This document shows, in pieces, positions 8,476 to 16,349 of a DNA stretch of 64,000 nucleotides. The position numbers were made by a program, and so were the translations under genes. The DNA is taken from positions 1 to 64,000 of the forward strand of contig CAYWYS010000007.1 in assembly GCA_964462675.1 (NCBI GenBank), read 5' to 3'. This stretch comes from XN24 sp964462675. GTDB lineage: Bacteria > Pseudomonadota > Gammaproteobacteria > Steroidobacterales > XN24. Below the pieces are notes generated by a model. The model was given only the letters and a program-made list of their open reading frames with translations. It was not told the origin of the DNA and searched no databases. Each line of letters begins with the position of its first letter. The first letter of the stretch is position 1.

Positions 8476-9531
8476 ATGATGAACCCGATGACTCGACCGG
8501 CTCCGGCAGAGCTGGGATTCCGCATGCCGGCCGAGTGGGCGCCGCACCAGGCAACCTGGATTTCGTGGCCGCACAACCCGGAAACCTGGCCCGGCGTGCT
8601 CGCGGCGGCCGAGGCCTCGATGGTGCAGGCCGTGATCGCGCTCGCCGGCGCCGAGACCGTGCGCATCAACGTACTCGGCCCGGAGCACGAGAGCCACGTC
8701 CGCGCGCGGCTCGGCGCGGTCGCGGCGAGCCCGGCCGTCGTGTTTCATCATTTCCCGACCAACGACGCCTGGTGCCGCGACCACGGCGCGATTTTCGTGC
8801 GCGACGCCGCCGGCCGCCTCGCCGCCGTGGATTGCGGCTTCAATGCCTGGGGCGGCAAGTACCCGCCGTGGGACCTCGACGACGCGATCCCTGCGCAGAT
8901 GGCGACGGCGCTGGGCCTGCCGAAGTTCGACGGCGGACTGATCCTCGAGGGCGGCTCGATCGACGTCAACGGCGCCGGCACGGTGCTGACGACCGAGCAG
9001 TGCCTGCTGAACGAGAACCGCAACCCGGCGCTGTCGCGCGCCGAGCTCGAGGCGCGGCTGCGCCTGCTGCTTGGCGTCAACCAGGTGCTGTGGCTCGGCG
9101 AAGGCATCGTCGGCGACGACACCGACGGCCACGTGGACGACATCACGCGCTTCGTCGCCGAGGATACGGTCGTCACGGTCGTGGAGCCGGATCGCGCCGA
9201 CCCGAACCACGAGCCGCTGGCCGAGAACCTCGCGCGGCTGCGCACGATGCACCTCCCGGACGGCCGCCCGCTCAGGATCGTCGAGCTGCCGATGCCCGCG
9301 CCGGTCGAGCTCGATGGCATGCGCCTGCCGGCCAGCTACGGGAATTTCTACATCGGCAACGAGGTCGTGTTGCTGCCGGCCTTCGGCCAGCCGGCCGATG
9401 ACACGGCCGCGCGCATTCTCGCGTCGCAGTTTCCCGGCCGGCACATCGTGCCGATCCGCGCGAATGAGCTCGTCGTCGGGCTCGGCGCGTTTCACTGCCT
9501 GACACAACAGGTGCCGGTGGCGGGCCGCTGA
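8476..9531 (+). CDS. aguA: Agmatine deiminase
   Basis: Hydrolyses agmatine to N-carbamoylputrescine and ammonia, in the arginine-decarboxylase route to putrescine. 351 residues of the peptidylarginine-deiminase-like fold. Visible family motifs are NDAWCRDHGAIFV, EGGSIDVNG, GDDTDGHVDD and the catalytic Cys341 in GAFHCLTQQVP. The ATG at 8476 (or 8479) follows GAGGGG. A deoxyhypusine-synthase-like gene follows after 71 bases in the same direction. No N-carbamoylputrescine amidohydrolase (AguB) is next to it, which is unusual. Confidence 0.93.
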   Translation: MMNPMTRPAPAELGFRMPAEWAPHQATWISWPHNPETWPGVLAAAEASMVQAVIALAGAETVRINVLGPEHESHVRARLGAVAASPAVVFHHFPTNDAWCRDHGAIFVRDAAGRLAAVDCGFNAWGGKYPPWDLDDAIPAQMATALGLPKFDGGLILEGGSIDVNGAGTVLTTEQCLLNENRNPALSRAELEARLRLLLGVNQVLWLGEGIVGDDTDGHVDDITRFVAEDTVVTVVEPDRADPNHEPLAENLARLRTMHLPDGRPLRIVELPMPAPVELDGMRLPASYGNFYIGNEVVLLPAFGQPADDTAARILASQFPGRHIVPIRANELVVGLGAFHCLTQQVPVAGR

Positions 9532-9602
9532 ACTTGCCGCTGTCGACCGCCTGACCTACCCTGACGCGCCTGATCCCGCGCACCCGACAGGAAGCCCCGA
9601 CG

Positions 9603-10583
9603 ATGCCTGACGCCCCCGTCTCCCGCTTCATTCGCCACCATTTCCGCCATTTCAACGGCGCCGCGCTGGTGGACGCTGCCACGGCCTACAGCGCCCATCT
9701 CGATGCCGGCGGCGGCATGATGGTGACGCTGGCCGGCGCAATGAGCACCGCCGAGCTCGGCCTGTCGCTGGCCGAGATGATCCGCCGCGACAAGGTCCAG
9801 GCGATCACCTGCACCGGTGCAAACCTCGAGGAAGACATTTTCAACCTCGTGGCGCACGACCACTATGTGCGGATTCCGCATTACCGGGACCTGACGCCGA
9901 CCGACGAAGAGGCGCTGCTCGCGCGTCACCTCAACCGCGTGACCGACACCTGCATCCCCGAGGAAGAGGCGATCCGCCGCATCGAGCACGTCGTGCTCGA
10001 TCACTGGCTCGCGGCCGACGCCGCGGGCGAGCGCTATTTCCCGCACGAGTTCATGTACCAGGTGATTCGCAGCGGCCGGCTCGTCGAGCATTACCAGATC
10101 GACCCGCAGGACAGCTGGCTCGTCGCGGCCGCCGAGAAAGACCTGCCGATCATCGTGCCCGGCTGGGAAGACTCGACGCTCGGCAACATCTACGCGAGCC
10201 ACTGCATCACCGGCGAGATCAACAACGTCCACACGGTGCGCAGCGGCATCGAGTACATGACGATGCTCGCCGACTGGTACAAGGGCCGTGTCGCGGCCGG
10301 CGTCTCGATCGGCTTCTACCAGATCGGCGGCGGCATCGCCGGCGACTTCCCGATCTGCGTCGTGCCGATGCTCGAGCAGGACCTGCAGATGACGGGCATC
10401 CCGCGCTGGGGCTACTTCTGCCAGATCAGCGACTCGACGACCAGCTACGGTTCCTACTCGGGCGCCGTGCCGAACGAGAAGATCACCTGGGGCAAGCTGT
10501 CGGCCGACACGCCGAAGTTCGTCATCGAGTCCGACGCGACGATCGTCGCGCCGCTGATGTTCGCGCTGATCCTCGGCTGGTGA
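9603..10583 (+). CDS. Deoxyhypusine synthase family protein
   Basis: 326-residue bacterial homologue of deoxyhypusine synthase, the NAD-dependent enzyme that transfers an aminobutyl group from spermidine. The NAD-binding segments (TLAGAMSTAELG, TCTGANLEED) are present, and the Lys that forms the enzyme imine is conserved as Lys298 in ITWGKL near the C-terminus. Bacteria have no eIF5A, so the acceptor must differ; related bacterial enzymes act in homospermidine or other polyamine formation. Placement after agmatine deiminase supports a polyamine role. The exact substrate cannot be read from sequence. Confidence 0.82.
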   Translation: MPDAPVSRFIRHHFRHFNGAALVDAATAYSAHLDAGGGMMVTLAGAMSTAELGLSLAEMIRRDKVQAITCTGANLEEDIFNLVAHDHYVRIPHYRDLTPTDEEALLARHLNRVTDTCIPEEEAIRRIEHVVLDHWLAADAAGERYFPHEFMYQVIRSGRLVEHYQIDPQDSWLVAAAEKDLPIIVPGWEDSTLGNIYASHCITGEINNVHTVRSGIEYMTMLADWYKGRVAAGVSIGFYQIGGGIAGDFPICVVPMLEQDLQMTGIPRWGYFCQISDSTTSYGSYSGAVPNEKITWGKLSADTPKFVIESDATIVAPLMFALILGW

Positions 10584-10665
10584 ACGCAGGGACGCAGAGG
10601 CGCAGAGACGCAGAGGGCGGCGAGGGCTTCGTAGTCCCAGTGGCTTCTGCCATTGGCGAGGTAGC

Positions 10666-10741
10666 AGCGGGACGGGGGCGTCGCAGGCTTCCTGAGCGAC
10701 ATTATTTCGAGCGAAGGGAGCCTGCGACGCCCCGCTCCCGC
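10666..10741. repeat. Long imperfect inverted repeat (REP-like) between convergent genes
   Basis: GGGGCGTCGCAGGCT (10675-10689) pairs with AGCCTGCGACGCCCC (10719-10733). Pairing extends outward through GCGGGA/TCCCGC-like flanks to about 10741, with a 29-base AT-richer centre that has GAGCG half-sites. It resembles REP/BIME hairpins and may also stop transcription from both convergent neighbours. The bases just before it (10590-10616) repeat the unit ACGCAGAG. Confidence 0.7.
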
Positions 10742-10773
10742 GGTCGCCTTGCGGCCAAGGCCCCGGCGGCCGA

Positions 10774-11958
10774 CTACCAGGACTTCTCCAGCACCGCGAG
10801 CGCCTCCTCGCGGCTGACCTCGACCGGGTTGAAGATGATCGAGCCGTCGTCGAGCGACATGGCGGCGATCTTCGGCAGCTGCGACTTCTCGACCTTGCCG
10901 GTCTCCGACAGCGTGCGCGGCAGGCCGCAGCGGGCGTGGATCTCGTCCTTGAGCGCGCGCAGCCGCGCGATCGTCTTCTCGGCGCGGTTCGCGGCGGGCG
11001 TGTCTGCATAGACCTGCGCGCCGGCCAGCGGCAGCAGCAATTCGCCGATCTCGGCGCGCCGCGCCTCGAGGTTGTACTCGAGCACCGCCGGCAACAGGAT
11101 GCTCATGCAGGTGCCATGGTGGACGTGACACAGCGCGCCGACCGAGTGGCCCAGCGAATGCACCAGGCCGACCATCGAGTTGGAGAACGCGATGCCGGCC
11201 ATCGTCGCACCCTGCGCCAGCGCGAGCCGGCCCTGCTCGTCGCTCGGCCGGTCGAGGACCTTCAGCAGGTTGCCGGCGACGGCGCGCACTGCGGCGGTCG
11301 CATAGGCGTCGCTCATCGGGTTCTTCGCCAGGCAGATGAACGACTCGCAGGCATGCGTCATCGCGTCCATCGCCGTCGCGGCGGTGATCTGCGCCGGCAG
11401 GCTCAGTGTCATGCGCGGGTCGAGCACGGCCGCGTGCGGCATCAGGAACGGTGATGCGAACGGCACTTTGACGCCGCGCTCCTCGTCCCTGACGATCGAC
11501 ACATAGGTGACCTCGGAGCCGGTGCCGGCGGTCGTCGGAATCACCAGCAGCGGCTTCAGCGGCCGCGGCAGGTTGCCGGCGCCGGAGAACTTCAACAGGT
11601 CCTCGGTCTGCTCCGAGGCGAGGATGTTGGCCGCCTTGGCGGTGTCGATCGGCGAGCCGCCGCCGAGCGCGATCAGCGAGTCGCAGTCCGCCTCGCGATA
11701 GCGCCGTGCGATCGCGCGCACTGCTGCCAGCGAGGAATCCGGTGGCACCTCATCGTAGACCGCGGCGATTTCCAGCCCGCCGGTCGAGAGGATCTCTTTC
11801 AGCTTGTCGACGAGGCCGGCCGCAGCGACCCCGCGGTCGGTGACCAGCAGCGGCCGGCTGGCGCCGAGCGAGGCCAGCTCGAAGGGGATGTTCTCGAGGG
11901 CCCGCGCGCCGACGATCAGCTTCACGGGGCAAAAGAACTCGTAGTAGATGTCGTTCAC
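10774..11958 (-). CDS. Iron-containing alcohol dehydrogenase
   Basis: 394-residue group III (Fe-dependent) NAD(P)-linked alcohol dehydrogenase. The cofactor motif GGGSPIDTAK lies near residue 100, and the family signature with metal-binding histidines is present (AMDAMTHACES, then HSLGHSVGALCHVHHG). Substrate unknown. It starts 2 bases after the stop of the upstream SCP2-like gene, so the two form an operon. Members of this family beside lipid-binding proteins often handle hydroxy acids or medium-chain alcohols; that link is inference. Confidence 0.88.
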   Translation of the reverse strand: MNDIYYEFFCPVKLIVGARALENIPFELASLGASRPLLVTDRGVAAAGLVDKLKEILSTGGLEIAAVYDEVPPDSSLAAVRAIARRYREADCDSLIALGGGSPIDTAKAANILASEQTEDLLKFSGAGNLPRPLKPLLVIPTTAGTGSEVTYVSIVRDEERGVKVPFASPFLMPHAAVLDPRMTLSLPAQITAATAMDAMTHACESFICLAKNPMSDAYATAAVRAVAGNLLKVLDRPSDEQGRLALAQGATMAGIAFSNSMVGLVHSLGHSVGALCHVHHGTCMSILLPAVLEYNLEARRAEIGELLLPLAGAQVYADTPAANRAEKTIARLRALKDEIHARCGLPRTLSETGKVEKSQLPKIAAMSLDDGSIIFNPVEVSREEALAVLEKSW

Positions 11959-11959
11959 G

Positions 11960-12484
11960 TCAGCTCCTCGTCACCAGGTCGAGCGCGATCCGGCCATAGA
12001 TCTTCAGGTTCATGCCGAGCTTGTAGCCGAGGCCGAGGTCGGCCGGATAGCGCTTCATGCCGCGCGCCGCGATGAGGCGCGGCATCAGCAGCGCCTCGAG
12101 CCGGTACATGCAGCGCACCAGCCGGATGCCGGCAGCCAGGTCGCCATCGACGATCATGCGGTCGCGGGCGAACGCGGTCGGCGTGCTCTCGATGAAAGCG
12201 AACACCCGGAATGAGAAATCCAGGTGCTTGAAGCGGATCGACAGGTCGGCACCGTCGGGTGCGCGGCCGCCGAGATAGCGCAGGTGGCCGGCGGGCATCT
12301 TCTGCAGCACCAGGCCGGGGCCGGCCGGCATCGTCGTCATCTCGATGACCATGCCGTCCGGGAATCCCGCGGCTTCCTCGCGCACTACGGGATCGACGCG
12401 GCTCATCGCCCTGAGACCCCAGCCGACGATCCGCATCATGACGGCGACGTAGAGATGCTTCAGGCGCAGGCGGACGCTGCTCAT
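11960..12484 (-). CDS. Conserved protein, SCP2-like
   Basis: 174 residues from the ATG at 12484. I do not recognise a named gene. The central part (ADLSIRFKHLDFSFRVF, then DRMIVDGDLAAGIRLVRCM) has the look of the sterol-carrier-protein-2 fold, in which a hydrophobic pocket binds lipids. A short hydrophobic N-terminal stretch (LYVAVMMRIVGWGL) could attach it to the membrane. It is translationally coupled to the iron alcohol dehydrogenase downstream, suggesting a shared lipid or steroid-like substrate (inference). Confidence 0.65.
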   Translation of the reverse strand: MSSVRLRLKHLYVAVMMRIVGWGLRAMSRVDPVVREEAAGFPDGMVIEMTTMPAGPGLVLQKMPAGHLRYLGGRAPDGADLSIRFKHLDFSFRVFAFIESTPTAFARDRMIVDGDLAAGIRLVRCMYRLEALLMPRLIAARGMKRYPADLGLGYKLGMNLKIYGRIALDLVTRS

Positions 12485-12568
12485 TGATCCGGCTCCCTCG
12501 GGACGCGTGCGGCGGGGCAGCATAGTGTAGCGCTCCGGGCGGTACAATGCGGGGCGCGGAGGTGGAGC

Positions 12569-12865
12569 ATGCCCCCTGAGTCCCTGAACTGCTGGCGCTG
12601 CGGCACGGCCGTCACCGACGAGCCGCTGCCCTTGTCGCGCACGGCCGAGTGCCGGGCGTGCCGCGCCGAGCTGCACGTCTGCCGGATGTGCGAGTTCTAC
12701 GACACGAGCAAGGCCAACGCCTGCCGCGAACCGGTCGCCGAGCCCGTCGCGGACAAGACGCGGGCGAACTTCTGCGGCTGGTTCCGGGCACGGGCCGGGC
12801 TCTCGGCCGCCGGCACGTCCGCGGCCGACGAGGCGCGCCAGCGGCTCGACGACCTGTTCCGCTAG
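12569..12865 (+). CDS. Small zinc-ribbon protein
   Basis: 98 residues with paired cysteines at CWRCG, CRACR, CRMCEFY and a final FCGWF, enough to hold two zinc ions. The ATG at 12569 is preceded by GGAGGTGGAG. No catalytic motif; most likely an adapter or nucleic-acid/protein-binding ribbon. Its 3' end overlaps the convergent acyltransferase gene by 4 bases. Confidence 0.7.
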   Translation: MPPESLNCWRCGTAVTDEPLPLSRTAECRACRAELHVCRMCEFYDTSKANACREPVAEPVADKTRANFCGWFRARAGLSAAGTSAADEARQRLDDLFR

Positions 12866-13485
12866 CGGGCCTGCACGTCGCGGCGGAATGCGATGTCGCT
12901 GGCGCCGGCCGGTAACCGCCCGCCCTTGTCGGCGTAGAACGTGCGCAGCAAGGCGATGTCCTCGTCCTGGTTGCCGCTGAAATGGACGAACTCCTGGATG
13001 CCGAGTGTCCTGGTCCGGTAGTCGATGAAGCCGAGCCCGCAAGGCACGCCGGCGCCGACGGCCAGCTGGTAGAAGCCGGACTTCAAGTGATCGCTGCGCG
13101 CCCGGGTGCCCTCCGGCGCCAGCGCCAGCCATAGCCAGTCGCGCCCGGCATAGGCCGCCAGCATCGCCTTGATGAAGCCGCGCGGCTCGCGGCGGTTGAT
13201 CGCCACGCCGCCCATGCGCTCCAGCAGTCCGCGGAACGGCCAGAAGAACATCGTGTCCTTGCCCATCCAGTTCGCCTGCAAGCCGGTGCCGAGGCGGTAC
13301 AGCAGGCCGAGGATGAAGTCCCAGTTCGAGGTGTGCGGGTAGACGATGATGACGCCCTTTGGGCTGGGCAGCGGCGCAGTCAGCGCGCGCCAGCCGAACA
13401 GGCGCAGCAGGCCAAGGCAGGCGCGCTGCGGCAGCGTTCGTCGCTGCGACGCAGCATGCGGTGTTCCGGATTGCTCTGGCGTCAT
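12862..13485 (-). CDS. 1-acylglycerol-3-phosphate acyltransferase family (PlsC-like)
   Basis: 207-residue membrane-associated acyltransferase. Carries the HX4D catalytic motif as HTSNWD (about residues 51-56), the FINRxx-type block (VAINRREPRG) and the EGTR block (LAPEGTR). Short form of the family, similar to LPLAT-like proteins that acylate lysolipids or ornithine lipids. Start ATG at 13485. Substrate not determinable. Confidence 0.82.
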   Translation of the reverse strand: MTPEQSGTPHAASQRRTLPQRACLGLLRLFGWRALTAPLPSPKGVIIVYPHTSNWDFILGLLYRLGTGLQANWMGKDTMFFWPFRGLLERMGGVAINRREPRGFIKAMLAAYAGRDWLWLALAPEGTRARSDHLKSGFYQLAVGAGVPCGLGFIDYRTRTLGIQEFVHFSGNQDEDIALLRTFYADKGGRLPAGASDIAFRRDVQAR

Positions 13486-13509
13486 TCGTGGTGGCTCGCG
13501 GCAGGGTGC

Positions 13510-13524
13510 GCTATCTTGTTACAC
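13510..13524 (+). promoter_or_regulatory. TTGTTACA-type site before a zinc-ribbon gene
   Basis: GCTATCTTGTTACAC contains the 12-mer ATCTTGTTACAC (13513-13524), found again on the minus strand at 57688-57699 and 58323-58334. It lies 68 bases before the start of the gene at 13593. It resembles the RstA box of enteric bacteria (TACATNTNGTTACA). Confidence 0.45.
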
Positions 13525-13592
13525 GGCAAACGATGCAACAAGCCTCTACAAGGAGAGGTGCAGCAAAAACGACGAGCGGGAGGAGACAGACC

Positions 13593-14069
13593 ATGACCAT
13601 AGCCGTCTGCCGGCAATGCAATGCCGACACCCACAATACGCAAGTGCAACGCGTCGAAGGCGAGGACAGTGGCATTCGCGTCGCGCTCGAGGGTCTGTCG
13701 GCCGTCGAATGCACCAACAACCACAAGCGCTTCCCGACGACTGAGTATCCGTTGCAGTTCATCCAGGCGCTGCTGAAGTCGGACGATCTCGTGACGGTGC
13801 CGTTCGCGGTCGAAAAGGGACTGTTCCGCAAGCACCGGCACTGCCCGGGATGCGCCAAGGAACTGGCGGCTGAAACCACCGCGACGTCGAGCACGCGCAC
13901 CAGCGTCACGATGCCGGACCTGCCGCCCGTGGCGGTCGAACTGGCGGTGCCGGTGTACCGCTGTCCGGGTTGCGGCAAGGACGTGACGCTGCCCGAGAAG
14001 GACACCGCGCGGGAGATCATGCAGGCGGTCGCCAACGCCTTCCGCAGCGCGAACATCACGCCGGGCTAG
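13593..14069 (+). CDS. Two-zinc-ribbon protein of unknown function
   Basis: 158 residues from the ATG at 13593, behind a strong GGGAGGAG ribosome site. N-terminal CRQCNAD and later CPGCAKE and CPGCGKD pairs indicate metal-binding ribbons. The protein has no membrane segment or known catalytic motif. The promoter region carries a TTGTTACA-type site shared with genes near 57-60 kb. I do not recognise the family. Confidence 0.65.
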   Translation: MTIAVCRQCNADTHNTQVQRVEGEDSGIRVALEGLSAVECTNNHKRFPTTEYPLQFIQALLKSDDLVTVPFAVEKGLFRKHRHCPGCAKELAAETTATSSTRTSVTMPDLPPVAVELAVPVYRCPGCGKDVTLPEKDTAREIMQAVANAFRSANITPG

Positions 14070-14259
14070 AAAAAAGCGGCGGCTTGGGCCCGCGCCGGCG
14101 CGCTAGACCGGCGTTCGCGGCGGCGATATGCTCGCCTCCCGGCCTGAGCGGCTGCGTCGTGCCCTTGCCTCGGGAACCCGCCCGGGGGCGGCAGACTCTA
14201 ATGACCGCGCTCCAGAGCCCGCGACGCATGCCCGGAGATCCTGAGCTTCGCGACACCCG

Positions 14260-15129
14260 ATGACTGCAAGAACCACCCACGTGACCGTCGCCCTCCGCAG
14301 GTCGCTGCTCGTCGTCGCGGCGCTTGCGCTCGGCTTGCAGGGCTGCGCGACGCCACCGGAAGCGCCGCCGCCGCCGGCATTGCCGCCGCCCCCGCCGCCG
14401 CCGCAGACATCGCCCCAGGAAACCGGCGGCGCAGAGCCCGCGGGCCAGTCCCAGGCCGGCGAGGAATCTGCGCAGGCCGCCGGCGCGGCAGACCCGGCGG
14501 AAGGACAGGCGGGCGCAGAAAGTGCTGCGGCCGGCGAAGCGGCAGCAACGCCGACGGCAGGACAGCCGGGTGCGGACGGTGCCGAAGCCGGCGAGCGCCC
14601 GCCAGCCCCGGCCGCGGGACAGCCAGCAGCGGGATCGGCCGGCGCGGGTCATCCGGGCGCGGGGCCCGCGCTGCCCGGGGGGGACCGAGCCGGGGAACTC
14701 GACGGGCAGTTCGAGGCATCCCTGGGCAGCTTCGACGGCGTATTGCTGTCTGAGCAGGCGCGGCTCGCCCAACAGCGCCAGCGGGCCGCGGAGTCCGCGT
14801 CGCGGGGCGCCGATGCCAGCCCGGGCGGCGCCGCCGGCGCGTATGGCGAGAGCGGCGAGCTGCCAGGCACGCCGCCGGCCGGGGAGGCCGGGCAGGCGGG
14901 CCGGGCCGGCATGCCGAGCGAGACTGACGGACCCGCGGGCGGCGCGGCGGGCGCAGCGCCCGGCAGCGCCGGGCCGCAGATCGAGATTCCGGCGGATGTC
15001 GGCAGCGGTGCCGACGACGACATCGTCGCGCGCCAGTTGCGCGAGGCGGCCATGAAGGAGCAGGACCCGGCCCTAAGGGAGAAGCTGTGGGACGAGTACC
15101 GGAACTACAAGCAGGGGATCGGTCGCTGA
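14260..15129 (+). CDS. Low-complexity lipoprotein, first gene of the kinase/channel/vWA operon
   Basis: 289 residues. Signal peptide with lipobox LQGC (Cys about residue 29), a proline run, then about 200 residues of Ala/Gly/Glu/Pro low complexity likely to be a flexible periplasmic tether. The C-terminal 45 residues are well ordered and look conserved (DDDIVARQLREAAMKEQDP, then LWDEYRNYKQG). The stop and the next start overlap as TGATG, so translation is coupled. Likely an outer-membrane anchor or ruler for the machine encoded downstream (inference). Confidence 0.75.
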   Translation: MTARTTHVTVALRRSLLVVAALALGLQGCATPPEAPPPPALPPPPPPPQTSPQETGGAEPAGQSQAGEESAQAAGAADPAEGQAGAESAAAGEAAATPTAGQPGADGAEAGERPPAPAAGQPAAGSAGAGHPGAGPALPGGDRAGELDGQFEASLGSFDGVLLSEQARLAQQRQRAAESASRGADASPGGAAGAYGESGELPGTPPAGEAGQAGRAGMPSETDGPAGGAAGAAPGSAGPQIEIPADVGSGADDDIVARQLREAAMKEQDPALREKLWDEYRNYKQGIGR

Positions 15130-16340
15130 TGTTACGCGTGGTCATCGTGATGCTTGCAGCGCTGCTGCTGGCCGCCTGCGCGGGCCCGCGGCCGGCGGAC
15201 ACCTATGTCGAAGCCATCCAGGCGAGCGGCGAGATCGCGGAAGCGCAGCTGCTCGACGTGGGCATCGGCTTGTTCGACCCGGGCCTGCCGGAGCGCGGCG
15301 AGAAGCCGCAGGAGGGGCTTCACCGGGGCGTGCGCGAGGCCGAGGCGCGGTACATCCCGGCGCATCTCAGGGATACGCTGCAGAACACCGGCCAGTGGGG
15401 CATGGTGCGCGTCGTGCCGGAAAACGCGGTCGGCATGGACGTGCACGTATCGGGCAAGATCCTGAAGTCCGACGGCGAGCTGCTCGCGCTGCGCATCACG
15501 GTGCGCGACTCCACGGAACGGCTCTGGTACACGAAGGACTACCAGACGCGCGCCGACTCCGAGCTGTATGTCGAGAGCGCGAGCCTGGGCCGCGAGCCCC
15601 ATCAGCGCATTTTCAACCTGATCGCGAACGACCTGCTCGCGTTCCGCGAATCGCTGCAGCAGCCGGCGCTGGTCGAGATCCGCCGGGTGTCGGAGTTGCG
15701 CTTCGCGCAGGATCTCTCGCCCGAGGCATTCGGCGGCTATCTGAAGGCCAGGCGGGACGGCCGGCTCGAGGTGATCCGCCTGCCGGCGCACGACGACCCG
15801 ATGCTGGTGCGCGTGCGCCAGATCCGCGAGCGCGACTTCATGTTCCTCGACACGCTCAACGAGCATTACTCGACTTTTCACCGCCAGATGGAGTCCCCCT
15901 ACGAGAGCTGGCGCAAGTTCAGCTACGAGGAACTGATGGCGCAGCGCGAAATCGAGCAGCGCGCGTTCTGGCAGAAGGCTGCCGGCGTCGCGGCGATCGC
16001 CGGCGCAATCCTGATGGACGGCCGGAGCACGTCGGCCCAGACCGGCCGTACGGTGCTGATCATCGGCGGCGTCGAACTGGTCAAGGCCGGCGTCCAGACC
16101 GGGCGCGAGGCCACGATCCACGAGAATGCGCTGCTTGAGCTCGGGAGTTCCTTCAGCGCCGAGATCGAGCCGGTCGTCGTCGAGGTGCGCGGCGAAACAC
16201 GGCGCCTCGAGGGGTCCGCCGAAACCCAGTACCAGGAGTGGCGCGAGCTGCTGCGGGCCATCTACGGCGCGGAGACGGGCTTCCTCGAGGCGGTGCCTGA
16301 GCTGCGCGTCGCCGCCGGCGCCGAACCCGCCGCTCCCTGA
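15129..16340 (+). CDS. Lipoprotein of the kinase/channel/vWA operon
   Basis: 403 residues. Lipobox LAAC at residues 14-17 of a short signal peptide, then an all-periplasmic domain with alternating beta strands (VRVVPENAVGMDVHVSGKIL) and a long charged region. A glycine/alanine-rich hydrophobic segment near residues 285-320 (AAGVAAIAGAILM ... VLIIGGVELVKAGV) could be a hairpin that enters a membrane. I do not recognise a named family. Starts within the stop of the preceding lipoprotein gene; the kinase follows after 9 bases. Confidence 0.72.
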   Translation: MLRVVIVMLAALLLAACAGPRPADTYVEAIQASGEIAEAQLLDVGIGLFDPGLPERGEKPQEGLHRGVREAEARYIPAHLRDTLQNTGQWGMVRVVPENAVGMDVHVSGKILKSDGELLALRITVRDSTERLWYTKDYQTRADSELYVESASLGREPHQRIFNLIANDLLAFRESLQQPALVEIRRVSELRFAQDLSPEAFGGYLKARRDGRLEVIRLPAHDDPMLVRVRQIRERDFMFLDTLNEHYSTFHRQMESPYESWRKFSYEELMAQREIEQRAFWQKAAGVAAIAGAILMDGRSTSAQTGRTVLIIGGVELVKAGVQTGREATIHENALLELGSSFSAEIEPVVVEVRGETRRLEGSAETQYQEWRELLRAIYGAETGFLEAVPELRVAAGAEPAAP

Positions 16341-16349
16341 CCCGCGACG

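Noticed and set aside
13615..13630. GGCAATGCAATGCC as another PhaR site
   Set aside because: It lies inside the coding sequence of the zinc-ribbon protein and its symmetry differs from TTGCANTGCAA.
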